The notes beneath the pieces are model-generated. The model had not been told where the DNA came from, made no database searches, and saw nothing but the letters and a program-made list of their open reading frames with translations. From Bog-756 sp963778165 (GTDB lineage Bacteria > Actinomycetota > Acidimicrobiia > Acidimicrobiales > RAAP-2): a stretch of DNA of 64,000 bases. Below are positions 42,899-50,404 of the stretch, one piece after another. Location of the stretch: assembly GCA_963778165.1 (NCBI GenBank), contig CAVZTE010000005.1, positions 124,001-188,000 on the forward strand. Direction: 5' to 3'. The position numbers and the translations under genes were made by a program. Numbering within the stretch: position 1 is the stretch's first letter; every line of letters starts with the position of its first letter.

Positions 42899-43750
42899 AT
42901 GAGCTCCCCCCAAGAAGTCCAAGAGCAGGCCGACGCCTTTGGCTGGTTCCACTCGATCGACCTGGGTGGCGGCGTCGTCACCAAGGGTCTCTCGGTCCGC
43001 CAGATCCCCGACGATCAGTTTCCCTCCTTCGCCGGTCGCAGCGTGTTGGATATCGGTGCCTGGGACGGCTACTACTCCTTCATGGCCGAACGCGCCGGAG
43101 CCAGCCGGGTGGTGGCCCTGGACCACTACGCCTGGGGCGTCGACATCGAAGCCCGCGGCGCCTACTGGAACGAGTGCGCCGCCACCGGCAAGCTCCCCGA
43201 TCACTCCCGCGACCTCACGGACTTCTGGAACGAAGACCTGCCGGGCCGTCGGGGATTCGAGTTCGCCTCCGCCACCCTGGGGTCGAAGGTCGAACCGTGG
43301 CTGGCCGACTTCGCCACCGCCGACCTCTCCGAGCTCGGCGTCTTCGACGTGGTGCTCTACCTCGGCGTGCTCTATCACATGAAGGAGCCGCTCGCCTGCC
43401 TCGAACGGCTCCGGTCGGTGACCAGTGGGGTGGCGGTGATCGAGACCGAGGCGGTGCACATCCCGTCCTTCGCCAACGACTCCCTCCTGCAGTTCTATGC
43501 CGGGGGCGAGCTCAACAACGACTTCGGGAACTGGTTCATCCCGACCATGCCGGCTCTGCACTCCCTATGCCGTGCCGCCGGATTCTCCTCGGTGCGGACC
43601 CTCCAGGGGCCACCGGAGACACCCGAGCCGCCCAGCGGGGCGGCGGCGTCGGGCAAGCGGCTCGGTCGTCGCCTGATGGGCCAGACCGCAGGCGACACCC
43701 CGCCCCCATCGCAGGTCCGGTACCGCGCCGTCGTACACGCCACGGTCTGA
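42899..43750 (+). CDS. CmoB-like class I SAM methyltransferase (DUF1698/Methyltransf_9 type)
   Basis: 283 residues. FGWFHSIDLGGGVVTKG at the N-terminus is the signature region of the tRNA uridine-34 carboxymethyltransferase family. The SAM site is SVLDIGAWDGYYSFMAERAG with VVALDHY. LYLGVLYHMKEPL follows as motif IV. Many actinobacterial proteins of this type are not true CmoB and act on small molecules or glycans. It begins 92 nt after tRNA-Leu with ATG 42899 and no clear Shine-Dalgarno. Substrate unknown. Confidence 0.8.
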   Translation: MSSPQEVQEQADAFGWFHSIDLGGGVVTKGLSVRQIPDDQFPSFAGRSVLDIGAWDGYYSFMAERAGASRVVALDHYAWGVDIEARGAYWNECAATGKLPDHSRDLTDFWNEDLPGRRGFEFASATLGSKVEPWLADFATADLSELGVFDVVLYLGVLYHMKEPLACLERLRSVTSGVAVIETEAVHIPSFANDSLLQFYAGGELNNDFGNWFIPTMPALHSLCRAAGFSSVRTLQGPPETPEPPSGAAASGKRLGRRLMGQTAGDTPPPSQVRYRAVVHATV

Positions 43751-43834
43751 GCCGGTCTGCTCGGGACCGGCGCCGTCTGCGCCGCCTCCACTTCCGGGTG
43801 GCATACCCGGCCCCGGCGGGTGTTAGCTACGTAC

Positions 43835-44275
43835 ATGGCCATTGAAGGAGCGTACGAACCGAGCCCCGCCGAATGGGTCCGCAACCAGGTCGAGGAGTAC
43901 GAGTCCTCGGGCGGGACCAGGGGCACCACCCTCCGGGGGATGCCGGTGATCATCCTCACCAGCCGCGGCGCCAAGTCCGGCAAGATCCGCAAGACCCCGC
44001 TGATGAGGGTGGAGCACGGGGGCAACTACGCCGTCGTGGCCTCGAAGGGCGGCGCCCCCGAACATCCGGTCTGGTACTACAACCTGGTCGCCGACCCCCA
44101 CGTCGAGCTCCAGGACGGTCCGGTCAAGACCGACCGGGTGGCCCGCGAGGTCACCGGTGACGAGAAGGCTGAGTGGTGGGGGTACGCCGTGGCGGCCTAC
44201 CCCGACTACGCCGATTACCAGACCAAGACGGACCGCTCCATCCCGGTCTTCGTGCTGGAGCCCGCCGGAGACTGA
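43835..44275 (+). CDS. Ddn-family nitroreductase/F420H2-dependent quinone reductase-like protein
   Basis: 146 residues. The split-barrel signature PVIILTSRGAKSGKIRKTPLMRVEHGGNYAVVASKGG and PVWYYNLVADPHVELQ is typical of the deazaflavin-dependent nitroreductase family of actinobacteria, which uses reduced coenzyme F420. This is an indirect sign that the organism makes F420. It starts at ATG 43835 and stands alone between a methyltransferase and an SDR gene. The natural substrate is unknown. Confidence 0.92.
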   Translation: MAIEGAYEPSPAEWVRNQVEEYESSGGTRGTTLRGMPVIILTSRGAKSGKIRKTPLMRVEHGGNYAVVASKGGAPEHPVWYYNLVADPHVELQDGPVKTDRVAREVTGDEKAEWWGYAVAAYPDYADYQTKTDRSIPVFVLEPAGD

Positions 44276-44326
44276 CCGCCCGGGGTCGGCCCGAACGGGC
44301 CGGGGTCAACCGGGCCGGGAGGCGTC

Positions 44327-44343
44327 CCGGGGCGATGCCCCGG
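44327..44343 (+). terminator. Hairpin after the Ddn-family gene
   Basis: A 7-bp stem, CCGGGGC/GCCCCGG, with loop GAT lies 51 nt after the stop and is followed by CGGGTCCTGTCTTG. It is a plausible weak terminator in the 253-bp gap before the SDR gene. The rest of that gap shows no gene and should contain the SDR promoter. Confidence 0.45.
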
Positions 44344-44528
44344 CGGGTCCTGTCTTGCCCCGGGGGCGCGTTTCGGCAATGCTTCGCCGGTTCGTCGCAA
44401 CGTCGACGCCCACCGCCGGGCTGAACCCGGCTTGGACCAACCGACAGCCAGGACCCCTTTCCGGGTGCCGGCACCGCGACACCGACCACAGACTCATCAG
44501 CTGCAGGGACCAGAAAGAGGAGGACAAC

Positions 44529-45431
44529 ATGGGAATGCTCGACGGCAAGGTGGCCATTGTCACCGGCGCAGGACGCGGTATCGGACGCGAAGAGGCGCTG
44601 CTGCTGGCATCCGAGGGCGCCAAGGTCATCGTCAACGACGTGGGCGCATCGTTGGAGGGATCGGGTGGCGACAAGCACCCCGCAGAAGAGGTCGTCGAGC
44701 TGATCAAGAAGGGTGGCAGCGACGGCGCGGTGAATGCCTCCGATGTCAGCTCGTGGTCGGGGGCCAAGGACCTGATCGACCAGGCCGTCGACACCTTCGG
44801 CCAGTTGGACATCCTGGTGAACAACGCCGGCATCCTGCGGGACAAGATGAGCTTCAACATGGACGAGTCCGACTGGGACGACGTCATCCGGGTGCACCTC
44901 AAGGGCCACTTCGCCCCCTCCCACCACGCGGCGGTCTACTGGCGGGGCAAGGCCAAGGCCGGCGAGACGGTCAGTGGGCACATCATCAACACCTCGTCCG
45001 AGGCCGGTCTCTACGGCAACGCCGGACAGGCCAACTACTCCTCGGCCAAGGCCGGCATCGCCGCCCTCACCGTGGTGCTGGCCCGTGAGCTCGAGCGCTA
45101 TGGCGTGACCGTCAACTCCATCTCCCCCCGGGCCCGTACCCGGATGACCGAGAACCTCTTCGGCGAGATGGCCAAGGCGGGCGAGGGCTTCGACGAGTGG
45201 GATCCCCGCAACATCGCCCAGCTGGTGGCCTTCCTGGCCAGCGACGCGGCGTCCGATGTCACCGGCCAGAACTTCGTGGTCTTCGGCGGCAGCGTCTGGG
45301 CCATGGGCGGCTACCACCCGGTGGGCGAGATCCATCGCGACTCGATGTGGACCCCCGAGGAGCTGGCCGCGGCCAAGGGCGACCTGTTCAAGGACATCTC
45401 GTCGGGCATCCCGAAGTTCAGCTTCTTCTAG
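44529..45431 (+). CDS. SDR-family 3-hydroxyacyl-CoA dehydrogenase (MFE-2/17-beta-HSD4-like)
   Basis: 300 residues. NAD(P)-binding GAGRGIGRE, then VIVNDVG as in MFE-2 dehydrogenases, NNAGILRD, catalytic Ser in INTSSEAG and YxxxK in YSSAKAG. The C-terminus carries an extension (WTPEELAAAKGDLFKDISSG). The start is ATG 44529 with GAGGAGG 5 nt upstream. With the convergent MaoC hydratase it would form an (R)-hydroxyacyl-CoA beta-oxidation pair, consistent with the acyl-CoA dehydrogenase and hydratases further right. Confidence 0.88.
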   Translation: MGMLDGKVAIVTGAGRGIGREEALLLASEGAKVIVNDVGASLEGSGGDKHPAEEVVELIKKGGSDGAVNASDVSSWSGAKDLIDQAVDTFGQLDILVNNAGILRDKMSFNMDESDWDDVIRVHLKGHFAPSHHAAVYWRGKAKAGETVSGHIINTSSEAGLYGNAGQANYSSAKAGIAALTVVLARELERYGVTVNSISPRARTRMTENLFGEMAKAGEGFDEWDPRNIAQLVAFLASDAASDVTGQNFVVFGGSVWAMGGYHPVGEIHRDSMWTPEELAAAKGDLFKDISSGIPKFSFF

Positions 45432-45517
45432 GAGGCTGCCCTTCGGGGATGTCGGCCCGGTTCCTCCGCCGGCCGGCTCCGGCAGGTCCGGGGTCGGCTG
45501 CGTCGGGATCCGAGGGT

Positions 45518-45541
45518 CCGTAGCAGTAAGGACCGCTACGG
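45518..45541 (+). terminator. Stem-loop CCGTAGC/GCTACGG
   Basis: A 7-bp stem with a 10-nt loop, 87 nt after the SDR stop. There is no T-run directly after it. Possible terminator, or part of the repeat-rich region. Confidence 0.4.
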
Positions 45542-45628
45542 CGGCAATGCTGGTTTTCGAATCGGCCCTCTTTATCGCCTCTGGCCGATAGCTGCGCAGT
45601 CAACGTATCGGCTAGACCGCATAAATAC

Positions 45629-45646
45629 CTCATTTTCGAAAATGAG
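45629..45646. other. Perfect 18-bp palindrome
   Basis: CTCATTTTCGAAAATGAG is fully self-complementary, with a TTCGAA core and 10 of 18 bases T or A within a 70% GC genome. It could be a protein-binding site or a cruciform element. TTTTCGAA recurs without symmetry at about 45553. Confidence 0.85.
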
Positions 45647-45734
45647 CTACCAGAGACCAGGCGGTCACGGCGAAGCCGATAGGTCGGTGCAGCCGATAGA
45701 GGTCAGTGAAGCCGACGTAGGTCGGAACGGCCCG

Positions 45735-45776
45735 GCGGAGCTGCTCAGGCGGAGCTGTTCAGGCGGACCTGTTCAG
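45735..45776. repeat. Three 14-bp tandem repeats
   Basis: GCGGAGCTGCTCAG, GCGGAGCTGTTCAG and GCGGACCTGTTCAG follow one another without gaps. The last contains the stop codon of the MaoC gene on the minus strand. Confidence 0.9.
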
Positions 45777-46204
45777 GGTCGGCTGGGCACCACCGCGGTG
45801 GCCTCGCCGACGACCTTCTCCTCACCGTCGGCGTTGTGGAGCCGCACGTCCAGGTCGACCAGGTGATCATCCCCTTCGGAACGCTTCCCGGTCACCACGA
45901 TCTTGGTGGAGAGCTTCTCGTCAGGCCAGGTCTGCTTGGCGAACCGCACCTGAAAGCGGCGCACATTCCCCACGCCCACGTAGTCGGTCAGGGCCGAGCC
46001 CAGAAAGCCCATGGAGAACATGCCGTGCCCGAACACGCTGGGCTGGCCGGCCTGCACCGCTTTGACCTCGTCATGGTGCATGGGATTGAAGTCACCCGAT
46101 GCCCCTGCGTACCGCACCAGGTCGGTCCGATCGAGCACATGGGACCGGATCGGCGCCTCGTCCCCCTCGGCCACGTCCTCGAAGTAGAGCACCCCGTCAG
46201 CCAT
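45773..46204 (-). CDS. MaoC-like (R)-specific enoyl-CoA hydratase
   Basis: 143 residues with a hot-dog fold. The hydratase motif is seen as YAGASGDFNPMHHDE (Asp/His catalytic pair), followed by FGHGMFSMGFLG. ATG 46204 has GGAGG 8 nt upstream; the frame extends five codons further. It probably hydrates enoyl-CoA to (R)-3-hydroxyacyl-CoA, matching the SDR gene that converges on it. Confidence 0.9.
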   Translation of the reverse strand: MADGVLYFEDVAEGDEAPIRSHVLDRTDLVRYAGASGDFNPMHHDEVKAVQAGQPSVFGHGMFSMGFLGSALTDYVGVGNVRRFQVRFAKQTWPDEKLSTKIVVTGKRSEGDDHLVDLDVRLHNADGEEKVVGEATAVVPSRP

Positions 46205-46224
46205 CGATCCGACCTCCATCCGTT

Positions 46225-46265
46225 CGATTGATCCGATTGATCCGATTGATCCGATTGATTCGATC
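46225..46265. repeat. 9-bp tandem repeat (CGATTGATC) in maoC leader
   Basis: Four complete CGATTGATC/T units and a fifth partial one lie 20-60 nt upstream of the MaoC start. GATC-rich leader DNA of similar style occurs before the diiron start at 10549. Confidence 0.9.
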
Positions 46266-46366
46266 TCTTGCGCCCTTGGCGTGGGCCATCATCGCATCTG
46301 ACGGCAGTGGGTCACCACACCGACCCGACGACGCCACGCCACCCCGCCGGCCATCCGCCGAATCGC

Positions 46367-48664
46367 TCAACGGCCGGGCTCCGGATCGCGGGGCAGCCCC
46401 AGCAGCCGCTCGCCGATGACGTTGCGCTGCACCTCGCTGGTTCCGCCGGCGATGGTCAGGCACTTGCTGTGCAGCACCCCGTGGGACGACACGGCCGCCT
46501 CGCCACCGGTGAGGGCGCCGTCGGCTCCGCAGATATCCAGGCCGAACTCATGGACCCGCTGTTCGAACTCGGCCCCGAGCAACTTGCGGAGGCTCGATTC
46601 CGGGCCGGGCTGCAGGCCGCTCAGCGAGCGGAGAGTGGCCCGCACCCCCAGCTGGGCCAGCGACTGGGCCTCGGCCAGCAGGTAGCCCAGTCGGTCGACG
46701 GTGACCGGGTCGTGCCGCTCGGGGTGGGCGGCGATCCGGTCCAGCACCCCTTCGAGGGCGCCACCGAAGGCGGAGTCGGAGGAGAGCGAGACCCGCTCGT
46801 TGGCCAGCGTGGTCCGGGCCAGCTTCCAGCCGCCGTCGATCTCCCCGACGACGCACTCGTCCGGGATGAACAACCCGTCCAGGAACACCTCGTTGAACAG
46901 CTCGGCCCCGGTGATCTCCCGTAGCGGACGCACCTCGATGCCCGGGGACTTCATGTCCACCAGGAAGTAGGTGATCCCCCGGTGCTTGGGGGCGTCGGGG
47001 TTGGTGCGGGCCAGGCAGATGCCCATGTCGGCCCGGGCCGCCACCGAGGTCCACACCTTCTGCCCGTCGAGGGACCAGCCCCCCTCGACCCGGGTGGCCC
47101 GGGTGGTCAGGGCGGCCAGGTCGGAGCCAGCCCCGGGCTCACTGAACAGCTGGCACCACAGCAGATCCCCTCGCAGCGTCGGCATGACCCACCGCTCGGT
47201 CTGCTCCCGGGTCCCGTGGGCGATGATGGTGGGGAGGGCCCAGGCCGCCACGGCCAGATTGGGGCGACGGAGCCCGGCCTCGGCACAGGCCTGGTCGATC
47301 ACCAACTGCTCGACGGCGCCGGCGGCGCGTCCCCACGGCGAGGGCCAGTGGGGCACCAGGAGGCCGGCGTCGGCCAGGGCCCTGCGCTGCTCCAGGGGAT
47401 CGTCCAGGGCGGCGATGGTGGCCACCTGGGCCGACACCTCTGCCCGGAGCGCCTCGGCCTCGGGGGGCAGCTCCACCGTGAGGTGGCGTCGCTGCCCGGC
47501 CAGGGCCAGGCCGGCGGCTTCGGCCCGGAGTGGCGCGGTGCCCCCGAGCAGCTGACGCAGGGTGGTGGCCCGACGGAGATGGATGTGGGCGTCGTGCTCC
47601 CAGGTGAAGCCCATCCCACCCAGGATCTGGATGGCCCCCTTGGCGGCCTCCACATAGCCGTCGAGGGCCAGGGCCGCAGCCAGCTGCACGGCCAGCCGGG
47701 CCGGCGAAGAACCGGGGGCACCGGCGGCGCCGGACGTCCCACCCGGGCCCGATCCCCCGGCCGCCAGGGCCGCCTCGGCATCGAACACGGACGCCGCGTC
47801 CCAGGTGGCGGCCACCCCTTGCTCCACGGAGACCAGCATGTCGGCCAGGCGGTGCTTGATCCCTTGGAACTGGCCGATGGGCCTTCCGAACTGGTGGCGG
47901 GTGCGGGCGTGCTCGGCCGCGGTGTCGAGGCACCAGCGGGCCCCTCCGACCGCTTCGGCTGAAGCCACCAGCAGGGCACAGTCACGGATCTGCTCCGAGG
48001 TCACCTCGTCGAGGAGTCGCTCCGGCGCCACCGCCGCTCCGTCCAGGGCCCAGGTGGCCGAGCGTCGGGACGGATCGAAGCTGGCCAGCTCCTCGACCCC
48101 GGTCGACTCCCCCCGCTCGAGTAGGGCCCACCGGACCGTGCCGGCCACGTCCACCGGGGCCAGCACCGTGGACACCACGGCGCCGTTGGGAACGGGTCCG
48201 ATCGATCCCTCGACGGTTAGGGAACCGTCGGCACCGACGCGCCCGGTCAGGCCGGCCCGGGCCACCGCCGATCCGTCGGGCCCGCCGGTGGGCACCACCA
48301 GCGAGGCCGGCGCGCTCCCGTCAGCCAGACCGGGGAGCAGCTCCTTCAGCTGGGTCGGGCTTCCCGATCCGGCCACCACGGCTCCGACCACCGCAGTGGT
48401 GGCCCAGGGGCCCGGCGCCGCGGCCCGTCCGAGTTCCTCGGCCACCACCGCCAGTTCCAACATCCCGCCGCCCTGGCCCCCGAACTCCTCGGGCAGATGG
48501 ATCCCGAGGGTTCCCTGAGCGCCCAAGTCGGACCAGAAGTCCGGAAGACGATCCTCGGGGGCGTCGAGCGCAGCCCTGGTCACGGCGGGGGGACAGTGGG
48601 ACTCCACCCAACGCTGGACCGACAGACGGAGCTCGTCGTGCTCGTCCCGGATTCCGATGGCCAT
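46367..48664 (-). CDS. Acyl-CoA dehydrogenase with two fused ACAD domains (FadE34-like)
   Basis: 765 residues made of two dehydrogenase halves (about 1-375 and 390-765). The first has RWVESHCPPAV, LPEEFGGQGGG and RHQFGRPIGQFQ. The second has the FAD-binding FSEPGAGSDLAAL, WTSVAARAD and RNVIGERLLGLP. Such fusions correspond to the alpha2beta2 dehydrogenases of actinobacterial steroid and acyl-CoA degradation, of which M. tuberculosis FadE34 is a natural fusion. An AGAAC-NN-GTTCT palindrome lies upstream. A steroid or branched-chain substrate is inferred, not shown. Confidence 0.88.
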   Translation of the reverse strand: MAIGIRDEHDELRLSVQRWVESHCPPAVTRAALDAPEDRLPDFWSDLGAQGTLGIHLPEEFGGQGGGMLELAVVAEELGRAAAPGPWATTAVVGAVVAGSGSPTQLKELLPGLADGSAPASLVVPTGGPDGSAVARAGLTGRVGADGSLTVEGSIGPVPNGAVVSTVLAPVDVAGTVRWALLERGESTGVEELASFDPSRRSATWALDGAAVAPERLLDEVTSEQIRDCALLVASAEAVGGARWCLDTAAEHARTRHQFGRPIGQFQGIKHRLADMLVSVEQGVAATWDAASVFDAEAALAAGGSGPGGTSGAAGAPGSSPARLAVQLAAALALDGYVEAAKGAIQILGGMGFTWEHDAHIHLRRATTLRQLLGGTAPLRAEAAGLALAGQRRHLTVELPPEAEALRAEVSAQVATIAALDDPLEQRRALADAGLLVPHWPSPWGRAAGAVEQLVIDQACAEAGLRRPNLAVAAWALPTIIAHGTREQTERWVMPTLRGDLLWCQLFSEPGAGSDLAALTTRATRVEGGWSLDGQKVWTSVAARADMGICLARTNPDAPKHRGITYFLVDMKSPGIEVRPLREITGAELFNEVFLDGLFIPDECVVGEIDGGWKLARTTLANERVSLSSDSAFGGALEGVLDRIAAHPERHDPVTVDRLGYLLAEAQSLAQLGVRATLRSLSGLQPGPESSLRKLLGAEFEQRVHEFGLDICGADGALTGGEAAVSSHGVLHSKCLTIAGGTSEVQRNVIGERLLGLPRDPEPGR

Positions 48665-48787
48665 CGATCAGACCTGACGGGGATGTCGACGGGATCCGGC
48701 CAACCGGATGCCCCGGGGGCGGCGATCGGAGGGGCCGGTCCGAGTCGGGGTCACGAGAGAGTTTCTACCATCCCGGCCCACCCTGAC

Positions 48788-48801
48788 AAGAACGGGTTCT
48801 A
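48788..48801. promoter_or_regulatory. KstR-like operator upstream of the acyl-CoA dehydrogenase
   Basis: AAGAACGGGTTCTA is an AGAAC-NN-GTTCT inverted repeat, close to the published KstR consensus TNNAACNNGTTNNA; one outer base is not symmetric. It lies about 124 nt upstream of the start at 48664, in the 200-bp gap to the enoyl-CoA hydratase gene. FadE34 belongs to the KstR regulon in mycobacteria, which supports the call. Confidence 0.5.
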
Positions 48802-48864
48802 GTTCGGCCCCGATCGGCGGCATGGCCCGGGCCCAGCAGGAAGGGTCGGCAGCCCGGCGCTCGG

Positions 48865-49728
48865 CTACCAGCCCCGGAACACCGGTGAGCGGCGCTCGGC
48901 GAAGGCCTTCAGGCCCTCTTTGCTGTCCTCGGTGCCCACCACCAGCTCCTGGGCCACAGCTTCGTCCCACAGGGCGGTGGCCCGGTCGGACTCCAGGGAC
49001 CGGTTGGTCAGGTACTTGGCCGTGGCGATGGCCTTGGTCGGGGCGGCGGCCAACCGGCCGGCCCAGCGGTCGGTCTCGGCCAACAGCTGGTGGCGGGGAA
49101 CCACTTTGTTGACCAGCCCCAACTTCTCGGCCTCGGGGGCTGGGAGGTCGTCGCCGAAGAAGAACAGCTCCTTGGCCTTCTGGGGGCCGATGAGCCGGGG
49201 TAAGAGGTAGGCGCCTCCGGCGTCGGGAGCGATGCCCCGCCGCACGAACACCGCGATGAACTTGGACTCCTCAGCGGCCAGGACCAGGTCGCAGGCCAGG
49301 GCCAGGCACATCCCCCCACCGGCCGCGGTGGCGTTGACGGCGGCGATGACCGGCCGCTCGCAGTCGAGGATGGCCCCGATCAGCTGCTGCCACCCGTTCC
49401 GGATGAGGCGGGCCGCGTCCCCGACGGCGCGGTCGGGAGCCCCGTCGGGCCGGGCCGGGCCGGGATCGGTGGAACGCAGGTCCGCTCCGGTGCAGAAGCC
49501 CTTCTCCCCGGCGCCGGTGAGCACCACCACCCGAACGGCCAGATCGGCCGAGGCCTCGTTCAGCCACACCACCATCTGGTTGCGCATGGCCGGCGTGATG
49601 GCGTTGCCGGCTTCGGGGCGGTTGAGGGTGATCCGGGCCACCCCGTCCTCCAGCCGGTAGAGGACATCGTCGCCCGCGCCCTCGGCGTCCGACGCCCCCG
49701 CCGGGCCGGACGCACTGTCGGCGGCCAT
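48865..49728 (-). CDS. Enoyl-CoA hydratase/isomerase family protein
   Basis: 287 residues. The crotonase motifs LNRPEAGNAITP, GFCTGADLRS and PVIAAVNATAAGGGMCLALACDL are present, followed by RRGIAPDAGGAYLLPRLIG and LGLVNKVVP. ATG 49728 overlaps the upstream stop by one base (TGATG), so it is translationally coupled to the dehydratase gene. It probably works in the same beta-oxidation route as the acyl-CoA dehydrogenase 200 bp downstream. Confidence 0.92.
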   Translation of the reverse strand: MAADSASGPAGASDAEGAGDDVLYRLEDGVARITLNRPEAGNAITPAMRNQMVVWLNEASADLAVRVVVLTGAGEKGFCTGADLRSTDPGPARPDGAPDRAVGDAARLIRNGWQQLIGAILDCERPVIAAVNATAAGGGMCLALACDLVLAAEESKFIAVFVRRGIAPDAGGAYLLPRLIGPQKAKELFFFGDDLPAPEAEKLGLVNKVVPRHQLLAETDRWAGRLAAAPTKAIATAKYLTNRSLESDRATALWDEAVAQELVVGTEDSKEGLKAFAERRSPVFRGW

Positions 49729-50225
49729 CAGGCCCGGTGGATGATGTTCATCCGGGAGGTGCACACCGGCTCACCGGTGGCCTGGTCCCGCCAAGCCGTC
49801 TCCATGACCACGAAGGTCATGGTCCGGCCCTTGGACTCCTTGCGGTAGGCGTCGGCCACGCGGCCCTCCCCCACCAGCACGTCCCCGGCCAGGACCGGCC
49901 GGTGGTAGGTGAACTCCTGCTCGCCATGGAGGATGAGCCCGCCGTTGGCCATGAGCGGCCCGAGCACCTCCGCCATGGGATTGCCGGTGGGGGCATCGGC
50001 GGGCTGGAGCTCGGGGTAGGCGCCGAAGTTCTCCATCACGAACGGATACGTCGGCGGGGCCGGGATCCCGGGCAGCCCGGCCTCGGCGGCCGCCCGGGCG
50101 TCGCGGTAGATCGGGCTGCGGTCGAGCACGGCATCGGCGAACAGCGCCAGTTGGCCCCGCTCCACGGTCACCACTTTGGTTCCGGTGGGCTTGCCGATGA
50201 TCGTACTCAGGATGTCCTCTGCCAC
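49728..50225 (-). CDS. MaoC N-terminal-type dehydratase (FAS1/HadA-like hot-dog)
   Basis: 165 residues from GTG 50225, which has GGAGG 8 nt upstream. The longer frame to 50354 is not conserved. The fold is that of the FAS1 dehydratase region/HadA subunits: VTVERGQLALFADAV and PPTYPFVMENFG, then GGLILHGEQEFTYHRPVLAGD. Proteins of this type often lack the catalytic Asp/His and pair with a MaoC subunit; the MaoC protein at 45773-46204 is a candidate partner. Confidence 0.85.
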   Translation of the reverse strand: MAEDILSTIIGKPTGTKVVTVERGQLALFADAVLDRSPIYRDARAAAEAGLPGIPAPPTYPFVMENFGAYPELQPADAPTGNPMAEVLGPLMANGGLILHGEQEFTYHRPVLAGDVLVGEGRVADAYRKESKGRTMTFVVMETAWRDQATGEPVCTSRMNIIHRA

Positions 50226-50404
50226 TCGGGGCTCCTCCCCTGTCGACGAAGCGGCCACCGGAAGGCTCCGGAGTGACCGTGGGCACACGCTGGCCCCTTG
50301 GCGCCTGTCGGGCGCGCGAGCCATACCGTGCCCGAGGGGCACCGTAGCGCGCAAGCCGCCGACCCGAGATCAGGCCGTCGATCCAGCCATCCCCTACAGT
50401 TCCC

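Larger units (their letters stand above)
45432..45772. other. Repeat- and palindrome-rich convergent intergenic region
   Basis: 341 bp without a gene. From left to right: an inverted repeat CCGTAGC/GCTACGG (45518-45541), a comparatively AT-rich stretch, GCCGATA/TATCGGC (45584-45612), a perfect 18-bp palindrome (45629-45646), three degenerate AGCCGATAGGTC direct repeats (45674-45725) and three 14-bp tandem repeats (45735-45776). It may include transcription terminators for both neighbours. The density of symmetric elements is unlike any other gap here. Confidence 0.75.

Noticed and set aside
42726..43000. An integrated mobile element at tRNA-Leu
   Set aside because: No integrase, no duplicated tRNA 3' end and no change of composition were seen on the right side.
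46225..46265. The CGATTGATC tandem repeat as a CRISPR or replication-origin iteron array
   Set aside because: The unit is only 9 bp with no spacers, and there is no replication gene or AT-rich unwinding region nearby.
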